Positions 1 to 13,714 of a DNA stretch of 64,000 nt are shown piece by piece. Source of the DNA: Halictus rubicundus (taxonomy: Eukaryota > Arthropoda > Insecta > Hymenoptera > Halictidae). The position numbers and the translations under genes are program-made. The notes under the pieces were generated by a model. The model was given only the letters and a program-made list of their open reading frames with translations. It had not been told where the DNA came from and did no database searches. The first letter of the stretch is position 1. Every line of letters begins with the position of its first letter. The stretch covers positions 310,001 to 374,000 of the forward strand of contig NW_027488689.1 in NCBI RefSeq assembly GCF_050948215.1, read 5' to 3'.

Positions 1-325
1 GCATAATATAGAGGATAGGATAGAGGATAGGATGGAGGATAGGATAGGATATATGATATTATCGGATACAGGATAGGATAGGATAGAACATAAGATATGA
101 TTGAGGATAGGAAAGTATAGAGGATAGGGTAGAGGATTGGATAGGATAGAGGATTGGATAGGTTAGACTATAGCGGATATTGTAGGATAGAGGATAGGAT
201 AGGATTGATGATAGGATTGGATAGATGATAGGATAGGATAGAGGATAGGATACGATGGATGATAGGATATGATAGAGGATAGGATAGGATAAAGGATAGG
301 ATAGGATAGTGGATAGGATAGGATA

Positions 326-478
326 GAGGATAGGATAGGATAGAGGATAGGATAGGATAGAGGATAGGATAGGATAGAGGATAGGATAGGATAGAGGATA
401 GGAGAGGATAGAGGATAGGATAGGATAGAGGATAGGATAGGATAGAGGATAGGATAGGATAGAGGATAGGATAGGATA
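326..478 (+). repeat. Run of nine 17-base monomers in M1
   Basis: Nine monomers in perfect register. Eight equal the consensus GAGGATAGGATAGGATA and the fifth (394-410) has AGGAGAGG instead of AGGATAGG. The same run is present at 6671-6823 and, with one extra monomer, at 11349-11518. It is absent from the M1 copies at 3675, 14732 and 17773. It is the main length-variable part of M1. Confidence 0.9.
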
Positions 479-597
479 GAGGATATGATAGGATAGAAGA
501 TAGGATAGGATAGAGGATAGGATAGGATAGAGGATAGGATCGGATAGAAGATAGGATAGGATAGAGGATAGTATAGGATAGAGGATAGGATAGGATA

Positions 598-631
598 GAG
601 AATAGTATAGGATAGATGATATTATAGGATA
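598..631 (+). other. A/T-shifted monomer pair (first example in window)
   Basis: Two adjacent 17-base variants, GAGAATAGTATAGGATA (598-614) and GATGATATTATAGGATA (615-631). The second replaces three G of the consensus by T and gives a tract lacking GG. This pair, or the second member alone, recurs in every region of the window. It also supplies many of the minus-strand stops, through TTA on this strand. No function is known to me. A sequence-specific binding site is only a possibility. Confidence 0.8.
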
Positions 632-740
632 GAGGATAGGATAGGATAGAGGATAGGATAGATGATTGGATAGGATAGAGGATAGGAACGGATAGAGGAT
701 AGGATAGGGGATTGGATAGGATAGAGGATAGGATAGGATA

Positions 741-837
741 GAGGATAGGATAGGGAAGAGGATAGGATAGAGAATAGTATAGGATAGGATAGAGGATAGG
801 ATAGGGAAGAGGATAGGATAGAGAATAGTATAGGATA
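741..837 (+). repeat. 51-base tandem duplication inside M1 copy 1
   Basis: The string GGATAGGGAAGAGG occurs at two places 51 bases apart (GGGAAG at 753 and 804). The duplicated unit is made of blocks of 17, 12, 17 and 5 bases. M1 copies at 6346 and 11024 also have two units. Copies at 3675, 14732 and 17773 have one. Confidence 0.85.
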
Positions 838-1462
838 GGTGATATTATAGGATAGAGGATAGGATAGAATAGAGGGTAGGATAGGGTAGAGTATAGGATA
901 CAGAATAGGATAGGATAGAGGATAGGATAGGATAGAGTATAGGATACAGAATAGAGGATAGGATACGATAGAGGATAGTATTGGATAGAGGATAGGATAG
1001 GATAGAGGATAGTATAGGATAGAGGATAGGATAGGATAGAGAATAGTATAGCATAGATGATATTATAGGATAGAGGATAGGATAGGATAGAGGATAGGAT
1101 CGGATAGAGCATAGGATAGGTGATTGGATGGGATAGAGGATAGGAAAAGATAGAGGATGGTATAGGATAGAGGATAACATAGTATAGAAAATAATATAGG
1201 ATAGAGGATATTATAGGATAGAGGATAGAATAGGATAGAGGATAGGAACGGATAGAGGATAGGATAGGGGATTGGATAGGATAGAGGATTGGATAGGATA
1301 GGGGATAGGATAGGGTAGAGGATAGTATAGAGAATAGTATAGGATAGTGGTTAGGATAGGATAGATGATAGGATAGGATCGAGGATAGGATAGAGAATAG
1401 GATAGGATAGATAATAGGATAGGATAGAGGATAGGATAGGGGATTGGATAGGATAGAGGATA

Positions 1463-2674
1463 TGATAGGATAGAAGATAGATTAGGATAGAGGATAGCAG
1501 AGGATTGAGGATAGGATAGGATAGTGGATAGGATACGATAGAATAGACGATAGAGGATAGGATAGAGAATAGGATAGGTTAGATGATAATACAGGATAGA
1601 GGATAGGATAGAGGATTCGATATTATAGAGGATAGGATAGGGGATTGGATAGGATAGACGATAGGATAGGGAAGAGGATAGGATAGAGAATAGTATAGGA
1701 TAGATGATATTATAGGATAGAGGATAGGATAGGTTAGAGGATAGGTTAAATGATAGCATAGTATAGAGGATAGGAAAGAGGATACAATATTATAGAGGAT
1801 AGGATAGGATAGAGGACAAGATAGGATAGAGAATAGTATAGGATAGATGATATTATAGGATAGAGGATAGGATAGGTTAGAGGATAGGTTAGATGATAGC
1901 ATAGTATAGAGGATAGGAAAGAGGATACAATATTATAGAGGATAGGATAGGATAGAGGATAAGATAGGATAGAGAATAGTATAGGATAGATGATAATATA
2001 GGATAGATGATAATATAGGATAGAGGATGGGATAGGATAGAGGATAGGATCGGATAGAGGATAGGATAGGGGATTGGATAGGATAGAGGATCGGATACGA
2101 TAGGGGATAGGATAGGGTAGAGGATAGTATAGAGAATAGTATAGGATAGTGGTTAGGATAGGATAGAGGATAGGATAGGGTAGAGGATTGGATAGGGGAT
2201 TGGATAGGATAGACGATAGGAGACGATAGAGGATAGTATAGGATAGAGGATAAGATAGAATAGAGAATAGTATAGGATAGATGATATTATAGGATAGAGA
2301 ATAGGATAGGATAGAGGATAGGATCGGATAGAGGATAGGATAGGTGATTGGATGGGATAGAGGACAGGAGAAGATAGAGGATGGTATAGGATAGAGGATA
2401 ACATAGGATAGAGAATAGTATAGGATAGATGATATTATAGGATAGAGGATAGGATAGGATAGAGGATAGGATAGGGGATTGGATAGGATAGAGGATAGGA
2501 TAGGATAGAGGATAGGATAGGGTAGAGTATAGGATACAGAATAGGATAGGATAGAGGATAGGATAGGATACAGTATAGGATACAGAATACAGGATAGGAT
2601 ACGATAGAGGATAGTATAGGATAGAGGATAGGATAGGACAGAGGATAGTATAGGATAGAGGATAGGATAGGATA
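1463..2674 (+). repeat. Module M2, copy 1
   Basis: Follows M1 without a break and is recognised by AGATAGATTAGGATAGAGG near its start and GGATAGCAGAGGATTG. Copies follow M1 at 7808 (offset 6345) and 12503 (offset 11040). It contains an internal repeat: the stretch with GGTTAGATGATAGCATAGTA occurs twice about 150 bases apart in slightly different forms (around 1745 and 1890). No gene is present. Confidence 0.8.
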
Positions 2675-3674
2675 GAGGATAGGATATGATAGAGGATAGG
2701 ATAGGATAGGATAGAGGAAAGGATAGGATTGAGGATAGGATATGGGATTGGATAGGATAGAGCATAGGATAGGCTACAGGATAGGATAGGATAGAGGATA
2801 GGATAGCATAGGATAGAGGATAGGATAGGATAGAGGATAGGATAGGATAGAGGACAGGATAGGATAGAGGATAGGATAGGATAGAGGATAGGATACTATA
2901 GAGGATAGGATAGGATAGAGGATAGGATAGGATAGAGGATAGGATAGAGGATAATATAGCGGATAGGATAGGATAGAGATTTGGAACGGATACATGATAT
3001 TATACGATAGAGGATACGTAATGATAGATTATACGATATTATAGAGGATAGGATAGGATAGTGGATAGGATATTGTAGTGGATAGGATAGGATGGATGAT
3101 AGGATATGATAGAGGATAGGATAGGATAGAGGATAGGATAGGGTAGGATACGGGATAGGATAGGATAGAGGATAGGATAGGATTCAGGATAGGATAGGAT
3201 GGAGGATAGGATAGGATAGAGGAAAGTATAGGATTGTGGATAGGATTGGATAGAGGATAGGATACGATGGATGATAGGATATGATAGAGGATATAATAGG
3301 ATAGGATAGTGGATAGGATTTGATAGAGGATATAATAGGATAGGATAGTGGATAGGATTTGATAGAGGATACGATAGACGATATGATACTATAGAGGATA
3401 GGATAGGATAGAAGATAGGATAGGATAGAGGATTTGATAGGATAAAGGATAGGATAGGACAGAAGATAGGATAGAGTATAGGATGGAGGATAGGATAGGA
3501 TATATGATATTATCGGATACAGGATAGGATAGGATTGATGATAGGATTGGATAGAGGATAGGATAGGATAGAGGATAGGATAGAGGATAGAATAGGATAG
3601 AGGATAGGATACGATGGATGATAGGATATGATAGAGGATAGGATAGGGTAAAGGATAGGATAGGATAGTGGATA
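2675..3674 (+). repeat. Module M3, copy 1
   Basis: About 1.0 kb of monomers with markers GGAACGGATACATGATATT near 2990, GGTAGGATACGGGATAGG at 3142 and GATTCAGGATAGGATAGG at 3181. It recurs at 13715-14731 with one additional 17-base monomer near 14299, and its distal half recurs at 17221-17772. It always leads into M1. Confidence 0.8.
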
Positions 3675-4932
3675 GCATAATATAGAGGATAGGATAGAGG
3701 ATAGGATGGAGGATAGGATAGGATATATGATATTATCGGATACAGGATAGGATAGGATAGAACATAAGATATGATTGAGGATAGGAAAGTATAGAGGATA
3801 GGATAGAGGATTGGATAGGATAGAGGATTGGATAGGTTAGACTATAGCGGATATTGTAGGATAGAGGATAGGATAGGATTGATGATAGGATTGGATAGAT
3901 GATAGGATAGGATAGAGGATAGGATACGATGGATGATAGGATATGATAGAGGATAGGATAGGATAAAGGATAGGATAGGATAGTGGATAGGATAGGATAG
4001 AAGATAGGATAGGATAGAAGATAGGATAGGATAGAGGATAGGATAGGATAGAGGATAGGATCGGATAGAAGATAGGATAGGATAGAGGATAGTATAGGAT
4101 AGAGGATAGGATAGGATAGAGAATAGTATAGGATAGATGATATTATAGGATAGAGGATAGGATAGGATAGAGGATAGGATAGATGATTGGATAGGATAGA
4201 GGATAGGAACGGATAGAGGATAGGATAGGGGATTGGATAGGATAGAGGATAGGATAGGATAGAGGATAGGATAGGGAAGAGGATAGGATAGAGAATAGTA
4301 TAGGATAGGTGATATTATAGGATAGAGGATAGGACAGGATAGAGGGTAGGATAGGGTAGAGTATAGGATACAGAATAGGATAGGATAGAGGATAGGATAG
4401 GATAGAGTATAGGATACAGAATAGAGGATAGGATACGATAGAGGATAGTATTGGATAGAGGATAGGATAGGATAGAGGATAGTATAGGATAGAGGATAGG
4501 ATAGGATAGAGAATAGTATAGCATAGATGATATTATAGGATAGAGGATAGGATAGGATAGAGGATAGGATCGGATAGAGCATAGGATAGGTGATTGGATG
4601 GGATAGAGGATAGGAAAAGATAGAGGATGGTATAGGATAGAGGATAACATAGGATAGAAAATAATATAGGATAGAGGATATTATAGGATAGAGGATAGGA
4701 TAGGATAGAGGATAGGAACGGATAGAGGATAGGATAGGGGATTGGATAGGATAGAGGATTGGATAGGATAGGGGATAGGATAGGGTAGAGGATAGTATAG
4801 AGAATAGTATAGGATAGTGGTTAGGATAGGATAGAGGATAGGATAGGGTAGAGGATAGGATAGAGAATAGGATAGGATAGATCATAGGATAGGATAGAGG
4901 ATAGGATAGGGGATTGGATAGGATAGAGGATA
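3675..4932 (+). repeat. Module M1, copy 2 (short form)
   Basis: Same opening and order of variants as M1 copy 1, but 204 bases shorter before the shared marker at 4315 (845 in copy 1). The deficit equals the nine-monomer run (153 bases) plus one 51-base unit. It is followed by M4, not M2. Confidence 0.85.
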
Positions 4933-6345
4933 GGATTGGATAGAGGATACGATAGGGGATTGGGTAGTATAGAGGATAGGATAGGATACGATAGCGGATA
5001 GTATAGGATAGAGGATAGGATAGGATAGAGAATAGTATAGGATAGAGGATAGGATCGGATAGAGGATAGGATAGGGTAGAGGATAGGATAGGATAGAGGA
5101 TAGGATAGGATAGAGGATAGGATAGGGTAGAGTATAGGATACAGAATAGGATAGGATAGAGGATAGGATAGGATAGAGGATAGGATCGGATAGAGGATAG
5201 GATAGGATAGATGATAGGATCGTATAGGGGATAGGATAGGTGAGTGGATAGGATAGAGGATAGGATAGGATTGGGGATGGGATAGGATAGATGATAGTAT
5301 AGGATGGAGGATATGATATGGTAGAGGATAGGATAGAGAATAGGATAGATGATAGTATAGGATAGAGGATAGGATCGGATAGAGGATAGGATCGGATAGA
5401 GGATAGGATAGGATAGAGGATAGGATAGGATAGAGGATATGATAGGGTTGAGGATAGGACAGGATTGAGGATAGGATAGGATAGTGGATAGGATAGGGGA
5501 TTGTTATAAGATAGAGGATAGGATAGGATAGGATAGATGATAGTATAGGGTAGAGGATAGGATAGGATTGAGGATGGGATAGGATAGTGGATATGATAGG
5601 ATAGAACAGACGATAGACTATAGGATAGAGAATAGGATAGATGATAGTATAGGACAGAGGATTGGATAGGATAGTTGATAGGATTGGATAGAGGATAGGA
5701 TAGGGGATTGGGTAGTATAGAGTATAGGATTGGATAAAGGATAGGATACGATAGAGGATAGTTTAGGATAGAGGATAGGATAGGATAGAGCATAGTATAG
5801 GATAGATGATATTATAGGATAGAGGATATTATAGGATAGAGGATAGGATAGGATAGAGGATAGTATAGGATAGATGATATTATAGGATAGAGGATATTAT
5901 AGGATAGAGGATAGGATAGGATAGAGGATAGGATCGGATAGAGGATAGGATAGGGGATTGGATAGGATAGAGGATAGGATAGGATAGAGGACAGGATAGG
6001 GTAGAGGATAGGATAGAGAATAGGATAGGATAGAGGATAGGATAGGATAGAGGATAGGATCGGATAGAGGATAGGATACGTTAGAGGAAAGTATAGGATA
6101 GAGGATAGGATAGGATAGAGAATAGTATAGGATAGAGGATAGGATAGGATAGAGGATACGATATTATAGAGGATAGGATAGGATAGAGGATAGGATCGGA
6201 TAGAGGATAGGATAGGGGATTGGATAGGATAGAAGATAGTATAGGGTAGGATACGGGATAGGATAGGATAGAGGATAGGATACGATGGATGATAGGATAT
6301 GATAGAGGATAGGATAGGGTAAAGGATAGGATAGGATAGTGGATA
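4933..6345 (+). repeat. Module M4, copy 1
   Basis: Starts where the sequence after M1 reads TAGGATTGGATAGAGGATAC. The best marker is GATTGTTATAAGATAGAGG, with TTGTTATAAG at 5501. The same marker lies at 10179, 16478, 19582 and 27252, each 1123 or 1186 bases after the shared M1 marker. The last 105 bases (from 6241) are a shortened M3 end, joined at GGTAGGATACGGGATAGG. Confidence 0.85.
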
Positions 6346-7807
6346 GCATAATATAGAGGATAGGATAGAGGATAGGATGGAGGATAGGATAGGATATATG
6401 ATATTATCGGATACAGGATAGGATAGGATAGAACATAAGATATGATTGAGGATAGGAAAGTATAGAGGATAGGGTAGAGGATTGGATAGGATAGAGGATT
6501 GGATAGGTTAGACTATAGCGGATATTGTAGGATAGAGGATAGGATAGGATTGATGATAGGATTGGATAGATGATAGGATAGGATAGAGGATAGGATACGA
6601 TGGATAATAGGATATGATAGAGGATAGGATAGGATAAAGGATAGGATAGGATAGTGGATAGGATAGGATAGAGGATAGGATAGGATAGAGGATAGGATAG
6701 GATAGAGGATAGGATAGGATAGAGGATAGGATAGGATAGAGGATAGGAGAGGATAGAGGATAGGATAGGATAGAGGATAGGATAGGATAGAGGATAGGAT
6801 AGGATAGAGGATAGGATAGGATAGAGGATATGATAGGATAGAAGATAGGATAGGATAGAGGATAGGATAGGATAGAGGATAGGATCGGATAGAAGATAGG
6901 ATAGGATAGAGGATAGTATAGGATAGAGGATAGGATAGGATAGAGAATAGTATAGGATAGATGATATTATAGGATAGAGGATAGGATAGGATAGAGGATA
7001 GGATAGATGATTGGATAGGATAGAGGATAGGAACGGATAGAGGATAGGATAGGGGATTGGATAGGATAGAGGATAGGATAGGATAGAGGATAGGATAGGG
7101 AAGAGGATAGGATAGAGAATAGTATAGGATAGGATAGAGGATAGGATAGGGAAGAGGATAGGATAGAGAATAGTATAGGATAGGTGATATTATAGGATAG
7201 AGGATAGGATAGGATAGAGGGTAGGATAGGGTAGAGTATAGGATACAGAATAGGATAGGATAGAGGATAGGATAGGATAGAGTATAGGATACAGAATAGA
7301 GGATAGGATACGATAGAGGATAGTATTGGATAGAGGATAGGATAGGATAGAGGATAGTATAGGATAGAGGATAGGATAGGATAGAGAATAGTATAGCATA
7401 GATGATATTATAGGATAGAGGATAGGATAGGATAGAGGATAGGATCGGATAGAGCATAGGATAGGTGATTGGATGGGATAGAGGATAGGAAAAGATAGAG
7501 GATGGTATAGGATAGAGGATAACATAGTATAGAAAATAATATAGGATAGAGGATATTATAGGATAGAGGATAGAATAGGATAGAGGATAGGAACGGATAG
7601 AGGATAGGATAGGGGATTGGATAGGATAGAGGATTGGATAGGATAGGGGATAGGATAGGGTAGAGGATAGTATAGAGAATAGTATAGGATAGTGGTTAGG
7701 ATAGGATAGATGATAGGATAGGGTCGAGGATAGGATAGAGAATAGGATAGGATAGATAATAGGATAGGATAGAGGATAGGATAGGGGATTGGATAGGATA
7801 GAGGATA
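6346..7807 (+). repeat. Module M1, copy 3
   Basis: Full-length copy, collinear with copy 1 at offset 6345, including the nine-monomer run (6671-6823) and both 51-base units. Only scattered single-base differences were seen. Confidence 0.85.
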
Positions 7808-9015
7808 TGATAGGATAGAAGATAGATTAGGATAGAGGATAGCAGAGGATTGAGGATAGGATAGGATAGTGGATAGGATACGATAGAATAGACGATAGAG
7901 GATAGGATAGAGAATAGGATAGGTTAGATGATAATACAGGATAGAGGATAGGATAGAGGATTCGATATTATAGAGGATAGGATAGGGGATTGGATAGGAT
8001 AGACGATAGGATAGGGAAGAGGATAGGATAGAGAATAGTATAGGATAGATGATATTATAGGATAGAGGATAGGATAGGTTAGAGGATAGGTTAAATGATA
8101 GCATAGTATAGAGGATAGGAAAGAGGATACAATATTATAGAGGATAGGATAGGATAGAGGACAAGATAGGATAGAGAATAGTATAGGATAGATGATATTA
8201 TAGGATAGAGGATAGGATAGGTTAGAGGATAGGTTAGACGATAGCATAGTATAGAGGATAGGAAAGAGGATACAATATTATAGAGGATAGGATAGGATAG
8301 AGGATAAGATAGGATAGAGAATAGTATAGGATAGATGATAATATAGGATAGATGATAATATAGGATAGAGGATGGGATAGGATAGAGGATAGGATCGGAT
8401 AGAGGATAGGATAGGGGATTGGATAGGATAGAGGATCGGATACGATAGGGGATAGGATAGGGTAGAGGATAGTATAGAGAATAGTATAGGATAGTGGTTA
8501 GGATAGGATAGAGGATAGGATAGGGTAGAGGATTGGATAGGGGATTGGATAGGATAGACGATAGGAGACGATAGAGGATAGTATAGGATAGAGGATAAGA
8601 TAGAATAGAGAATAGTATAGGATAGATGATATTATAGGATAGAGAATAGGATAGGATAGAGGATAGGATCGGATAGAGGATAGGATAGGTGATTGGATGG
8701 GATAGAGGACAGGAGAAGGTAGAGGATGGTATAGGATAGAGGATAACATAGGATAGAGAATAGTATAGGATAGATGATATTATAGGATAGAGGATAGGAT
8801 AGGATAGAGGATAGGATAGGGGATTGGATAGGATAGAGGATAGGATAGGATAGAGGATAGGATAGGGTAGAGTATAGGATACAGAATAGGATAGGATAGA
8901 GGATAGGATAGGATACAGTATAGGATACAGAATACAGGATAGGATACGATAGAGGATAGTATAGGATAGAGGATAGGATAGGACAGAGGATAGTATAGGA
9001 TAGAGGATAGGATAG
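7808..9015 (+). repeat. Module M2, copy 2, ending in a jump to M1 sequence
   Basis: Collinear with M2 copy 1 at offset 6345 until about 9015-9023. M3 does not follow. Instead the sequence switches to material matching M1 from about 868 onward (offset 8148). The switch lies inside a consensus monomer shared by both parents, as expected of unequal exchange between out-of-register copies. Confidence 0.8.
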
Positions 9016-9610
9016 GATAGAGGGTAGGATAGGGTAGAGTATAGGATACAGAATAGGATAGGATAGAGGATAGGATAGGATAGAGTATAGGATACAGAAT
9101 AGAGGATAGGATACGATAGAGGATAGTATTGGATAGAGGATAGGATAGGATAGAGGATAGTATAGGATAGAGGATAGGATAGGATAGAGAATAGTATAGC
9201 ATAGATGATATTATAGGATAGAGGATAGGATAGGATAGAGGATAGGATCGGATAGAGCATAGGATAGGTGATTGGATGGGATAGAGGATAGGAAAAGATA
9301 GAGGATGGTATAGGATAGAGGATAACATAGGATAGAAAATAATATAGGATAGAGGATATTATAGGATAGAGGATAGGATAGGATAGAGGATAGGAACGGA
9401 TAGAGGATAGGATAGGGGATTGGATAGGATAGAGGATTGGATAGGATAGGGGATAGGATAGGGTAGAGGATAGTATAGAGAATAGTATAGGATAGTGGTT
9501 AGGATAGGATAGAGGATAGGATAGGGTAGAGGATAGGATAGAGAATAGGATAGGATAGATAATAGGATAGGATAGAGGATAGGATAGGGGATTGGATAGG
9601 ATAGAGGATA
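9016..9610 (+). repeat. Module M1, distal part only
   Basis: Begins with AGAGGGTAGGATAGGGTAGA and matches the distal 600 bases of M1 (868-1462), then continues into M4. It lacks the GCATAATATAG opening and the monomer run. Confidence 0.8.
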
Positions 9611-11023
9611 GGATTGGATAGAGGATACGATAGGGGATTGGGTAGTATAGAGGATAGGATAGGATACGATAGCGGATAGTATAGGATAGAGGATAGGATA
9701 GGATAGAGAATAGTATAGGATAGAGGATAGGATCGGATAGAGGATAGGATAGGGTAGAGGATAGGATAGGATAGAGGATAGGATAGGATAGAGGATAGGA
9801 TAGGGTAGAGTATAGGATACAGAATAGGATAGGATAGAGGATAGGATAGGATAGAGGATAGGATCGGATAGAGGATAGGATAGGATAGATGATAGGATCG
9901 TATAGGGGATAGGATAGGTGAGTGGATAGGATAGAGGATAGGATAGGATTGGGGATGGGATAGGATAGATGATAGTATAGGATGGAGGATATGATATGGT
10001 AGAGGATAGGATAGAGAATAGGATAGATGATAGTATAGGATAGAGGATAGGATCGGATAGAGGATAGGATCGGATAGAGGATAGGATAGGATAGAGGATA
10101 GGATAGGATAGAGGATATGATAGGGTTGAGGATAGGACAGGATTGAGGATAGGATAGGATAGTGGATAGGATAGGGGATTGTTATAAGATAGAGGATAGG
10201 ATAGGATAGGATAGATGATAGTATAGGGTAGAGGATAGGATAGGATTGAGGATGGGATAGGATAGTGGATAGGATAGGATAGAACAGACGATAGACTATA
10301 GGATAGAGAATAGGATAGATGATAGTATAGGACAGAGGATTGGATAGGATAGTTGATAGGATTGGATAGAGGATAGGATAGGGGATTGGGTAGTATAGAG
10401 TATAGGATTGGATAAAGGATAGGATACGATAGAGGATAGTTTAGGATAGAGGATAGGATAGGATAGAGCATAGTATAGGATAGATGATATTATAGGATAG
10501 AGGATATTATAGGATAGAGGATAGGATAGGATAGAGGATAGTATAGGATAGATGATATTATAGGATAGAGGATATTATAGGATAGAGGATAGGATAGGAT
10601 AGAGGATAGGATCGGATAGAGGATAGGATAGGGGATTGGATAGGATAGAGGATAGGATAGGATAGAGGACAGGATAGGGTAGAGGATAGGATAGAGAATA
10701 GGATAGGATAGAGGATAGGATAGGATAGAGGATAGGATCGGATAGAGGATAGGATACGTTAGAGGAAAGTATAGGATAGAGGATAGGATAGGATAGAGAA
10801 TAGTATAGGATAGAGGATAGGATAGGATAGAGGATACGATATTATAGAGGATAGGATAGGATAGAGGATAGGATCGGATAGAGGATAGGATAGGGGATTG
10901 GATAGGATAGAAGATAGTATAGGGTAGGATACGGGATAGGATAGGATAGAGGATAGGATACGATGGATGATAGGATATGATAGAGGATAGGATAGGGTAA
11001 AGGATAGGATAGGATAGTGGATA
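9611..11023 (+). repeat. Module M4, copy 2
   Basis: Collinear with M4 copy 1 at offset 4678 over its whole length, marker TTGTTATAAG at 10179. It ends with the same shortened M3 tail and leads into M1. Confidence 0.85.
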
Positions 11024-12502
11024 GCATAATATAGAGGATAGGATAGAGGATAGGATGGAGGATAGGATAGGATATATGATATTATCGGATACAGGATAGG
11101 ATAGGATAGAACATAAGATATGATTGAGGATAGGAAAGTATAGAGGATAGGGTAGAGGATTGGATAGGATAGAGGATTGGATAGGTTAGACTATAGCGGA
11201 TATTGTAGGATAGAGGATAGGATAGGATTGATGATAGGATTGGATAGATGATAGGATAGGATAGAGGATAGGATACGATGGATGATAGGATATGATAGAG
11301 GATAGGATAGGATAAAGGATAGGATAGGATAGTGGATAGGATAGGATAGAGGATAGGATAGGATAGAGGATAGGATAGGATAGAGGATAGGATAGGATAG
11401 AGGATAGGATAGGATAGAGGATAGGATAGGATAGAGGATAGGAGAGGATAGAGGATAGGATAGGATAGAGGATAGGATAGGATAGAGGATAGGATAGGAT
11501 AGAGGATAGGATAGGATAGAGGATATGATAGGATAGAAGATAGGATAGGATAGAGGATAGGATAGGATAGAGGATAGGATCGGATAGAAGATAGGATAGG
11601 ATAGAGGATAGTATAGGATAGAGGATAGGATAGGATAGAGAATAGTATAGGATAGATGATATTATAGGATAGAGGATAGGATAGGATAGAGGATAGGATA
11701 GATGATTGGATAGGATAGAGGATAGGAACGGATAGAGGATAGGATAGGGGATTGGATAGGATAGAGGATAGGATAGGATAGAGGATAGGATAGGGAAGAG
11801 GATAGGATAGAGAATAGTATAGGATAGGATAGAGGATAGGATAGGGAAGAGGATAGGATAGAGAATAGTATAGGATAGGTGATATTATAGGATAGAGGAT
11901 AGGATAGGATAGAGGGTAGGATAGGGTAGAGTATAGGATACAGAATAGGATAGGATAGAGGATAGGATAGGATAGAGTATAGGATACAGAATAGAGGATA
12001 GGATACGATAGAGGATAGTATTGGATAGAGGATAGGATAGGATAGAGGATAGTATAGGATAGAGGATAGGATAGGATAGAGAATAGTATAGCATAGATGA
12101 TATTATAGGATAGAGGATAGGATAGGATAGAGGATAGGATCGGATAGAGCATAGGATAGGTGATTGGATGGGATAGAGGATAGGAAAAGATAGAGGATGG
12201 TATAGGATAGAGGATAACATAGTATAGAAAATAATATAGGATAGAGGATATTATAGGATAGAGGATAGAATAGGATAGAGGATAGGAACGGATAGAGGAT
12301 AGGATAGGGGATTGGATAGGATAGAGGATTGGATAGGATAGGGGATAGGATAGGGTAGAGGATAGTATAGAGAATAGTATAGGATAGTGGTTAGGATAGG
12401 ATAGATGATAGGATAGGGTCGAGGATAGGATAGAGAATAGGATAGGATAGATAATAGGATAGGATAGAGGATAGGATAGGGGATTGGATAGGATAGAGGA
12501 TA
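11024..12502 (+). repeat. Module M1, copy 4 (longest form)
   Basis: Matches copy 1 but is exactly 17 bases longer. The run of consensus monomers at 11349-11518 has one more unit before the GGAGAGG variant (at 11434). Both 51-base units are present. It is followed by M2. Confidence 0.85.
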
Positions 12503-13714
12503 TGATAGGATAGAAGATAGATTAGGATAGAGGATAGCAGAGGATTGAGGATAGGATAGGATAGTGGATAGGATACGATAGAATAGACGATAGAGGATAG
12601 GATAGAGAATAGGATAGGTTAGATGATAATACAGGATAGAGGATAGGATAGAGGATTCGATATTATAGAGGATAGGATAGGGGATTGGATAGGATAGACG
12701 ATAGGATAGGGAAGAGGATAGGATAGAGAATAGTATAGGATAGATGATATTATAGGATAGAGGATAGGATAGGTTAGAGGATAGGTTAAATGATAGCATA
12801 GTATAGAGGATAGGAAAGAGGATACAATATTATAGAGGATAGGATAGGATAGAGGACAAGATAGGATAGAGAATAGTATAGGATAGATGATATTATAGGA
12901 TAGAGGATAGGATAGGTTAGAGGATAGGTTAGATGATAGCATAGTATAGAGGATAGGAAAGAGGATACAATATTATAGAGGATAGGATAGGATAGAGGAT
13001 AAGATAGGATAGAGAATAGTATAGGATAGATGATAATATAGGATAGATGATAATATAGGATAGAGGATGGGATAGGATAGAGGATAGGATCGGATAGAGG
13101 ATAGGATAGGGGATTGGATAGGATAGAGGATCGGATACGATAGGGGATAGGATAGGGTAGAGGATAGTATAGAGAATAGTATAGGATAGTGGTTAGGATA
13201 GGATAGAGGATAGGATAGGGTAGAGGATTGGATAGGGGATTGGATAGGATAGACGATAGGAGACGATAGAGGATAGTATAGGATAGAGGATAAGATAGAA
13301 TAGAGAATAGTATAGGATAGATGATATTATAGGATAGAGAATAGGATAGGATAGAGGATAGGATCGGATAGAGGATAGGATAGGTGATTGGATGGGATAG
13401 AGGACAGGAGAAGATAGAGGATGGTATAGGATAGAGGATAACATAGGATAGAGAATAGTATAGGATAGATGATATTATAGGATAGAGGATAGGATAGGAT
13501 AGAGGATAGGATAGGGGATTGGATAGGATAGAGGATAGGATAGGATAGAGGATAGGATAGGGTAGAGTATAGGATACAGAATAGGATAGGATAGAGGATA
13601 GGATAGGATACAGTATAGGATACAGAATACAGGATAGGATACGATAGAGGATAGTATAGGATAGAGGATAGGATAGGACAGAGGATAGTATAGGATAGAG
13701 GATAGGATAGGATA
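12503..13714 (+). repeat. Module M2, copy 3
   Basis: Collinear with M2 copy 1 at offset 11040. It is followed by M3, as in copy 1. Confidence 0.8.

Larger units (their letters stand above)
1..1462 (+). repeat. Module M1, copy 1
   Basis: First of six long copies of a module that opens with GCATAATATAGAGG. It holds a near-homogeneous run of 17-base monomers, a 51-base duplication and a block with the string AGAGGGTAGGATAGGGTAGA. The copy starting at 6346 matches it at a constant offset of 6345. The differences I saw are single bases, for example G at 261 against A at 6606. The module is cut by the window edge or begins exactly there. Its end is set where copies followed by M2 and copies followed by M4 stop agreeing. 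Confidence 0.85.
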
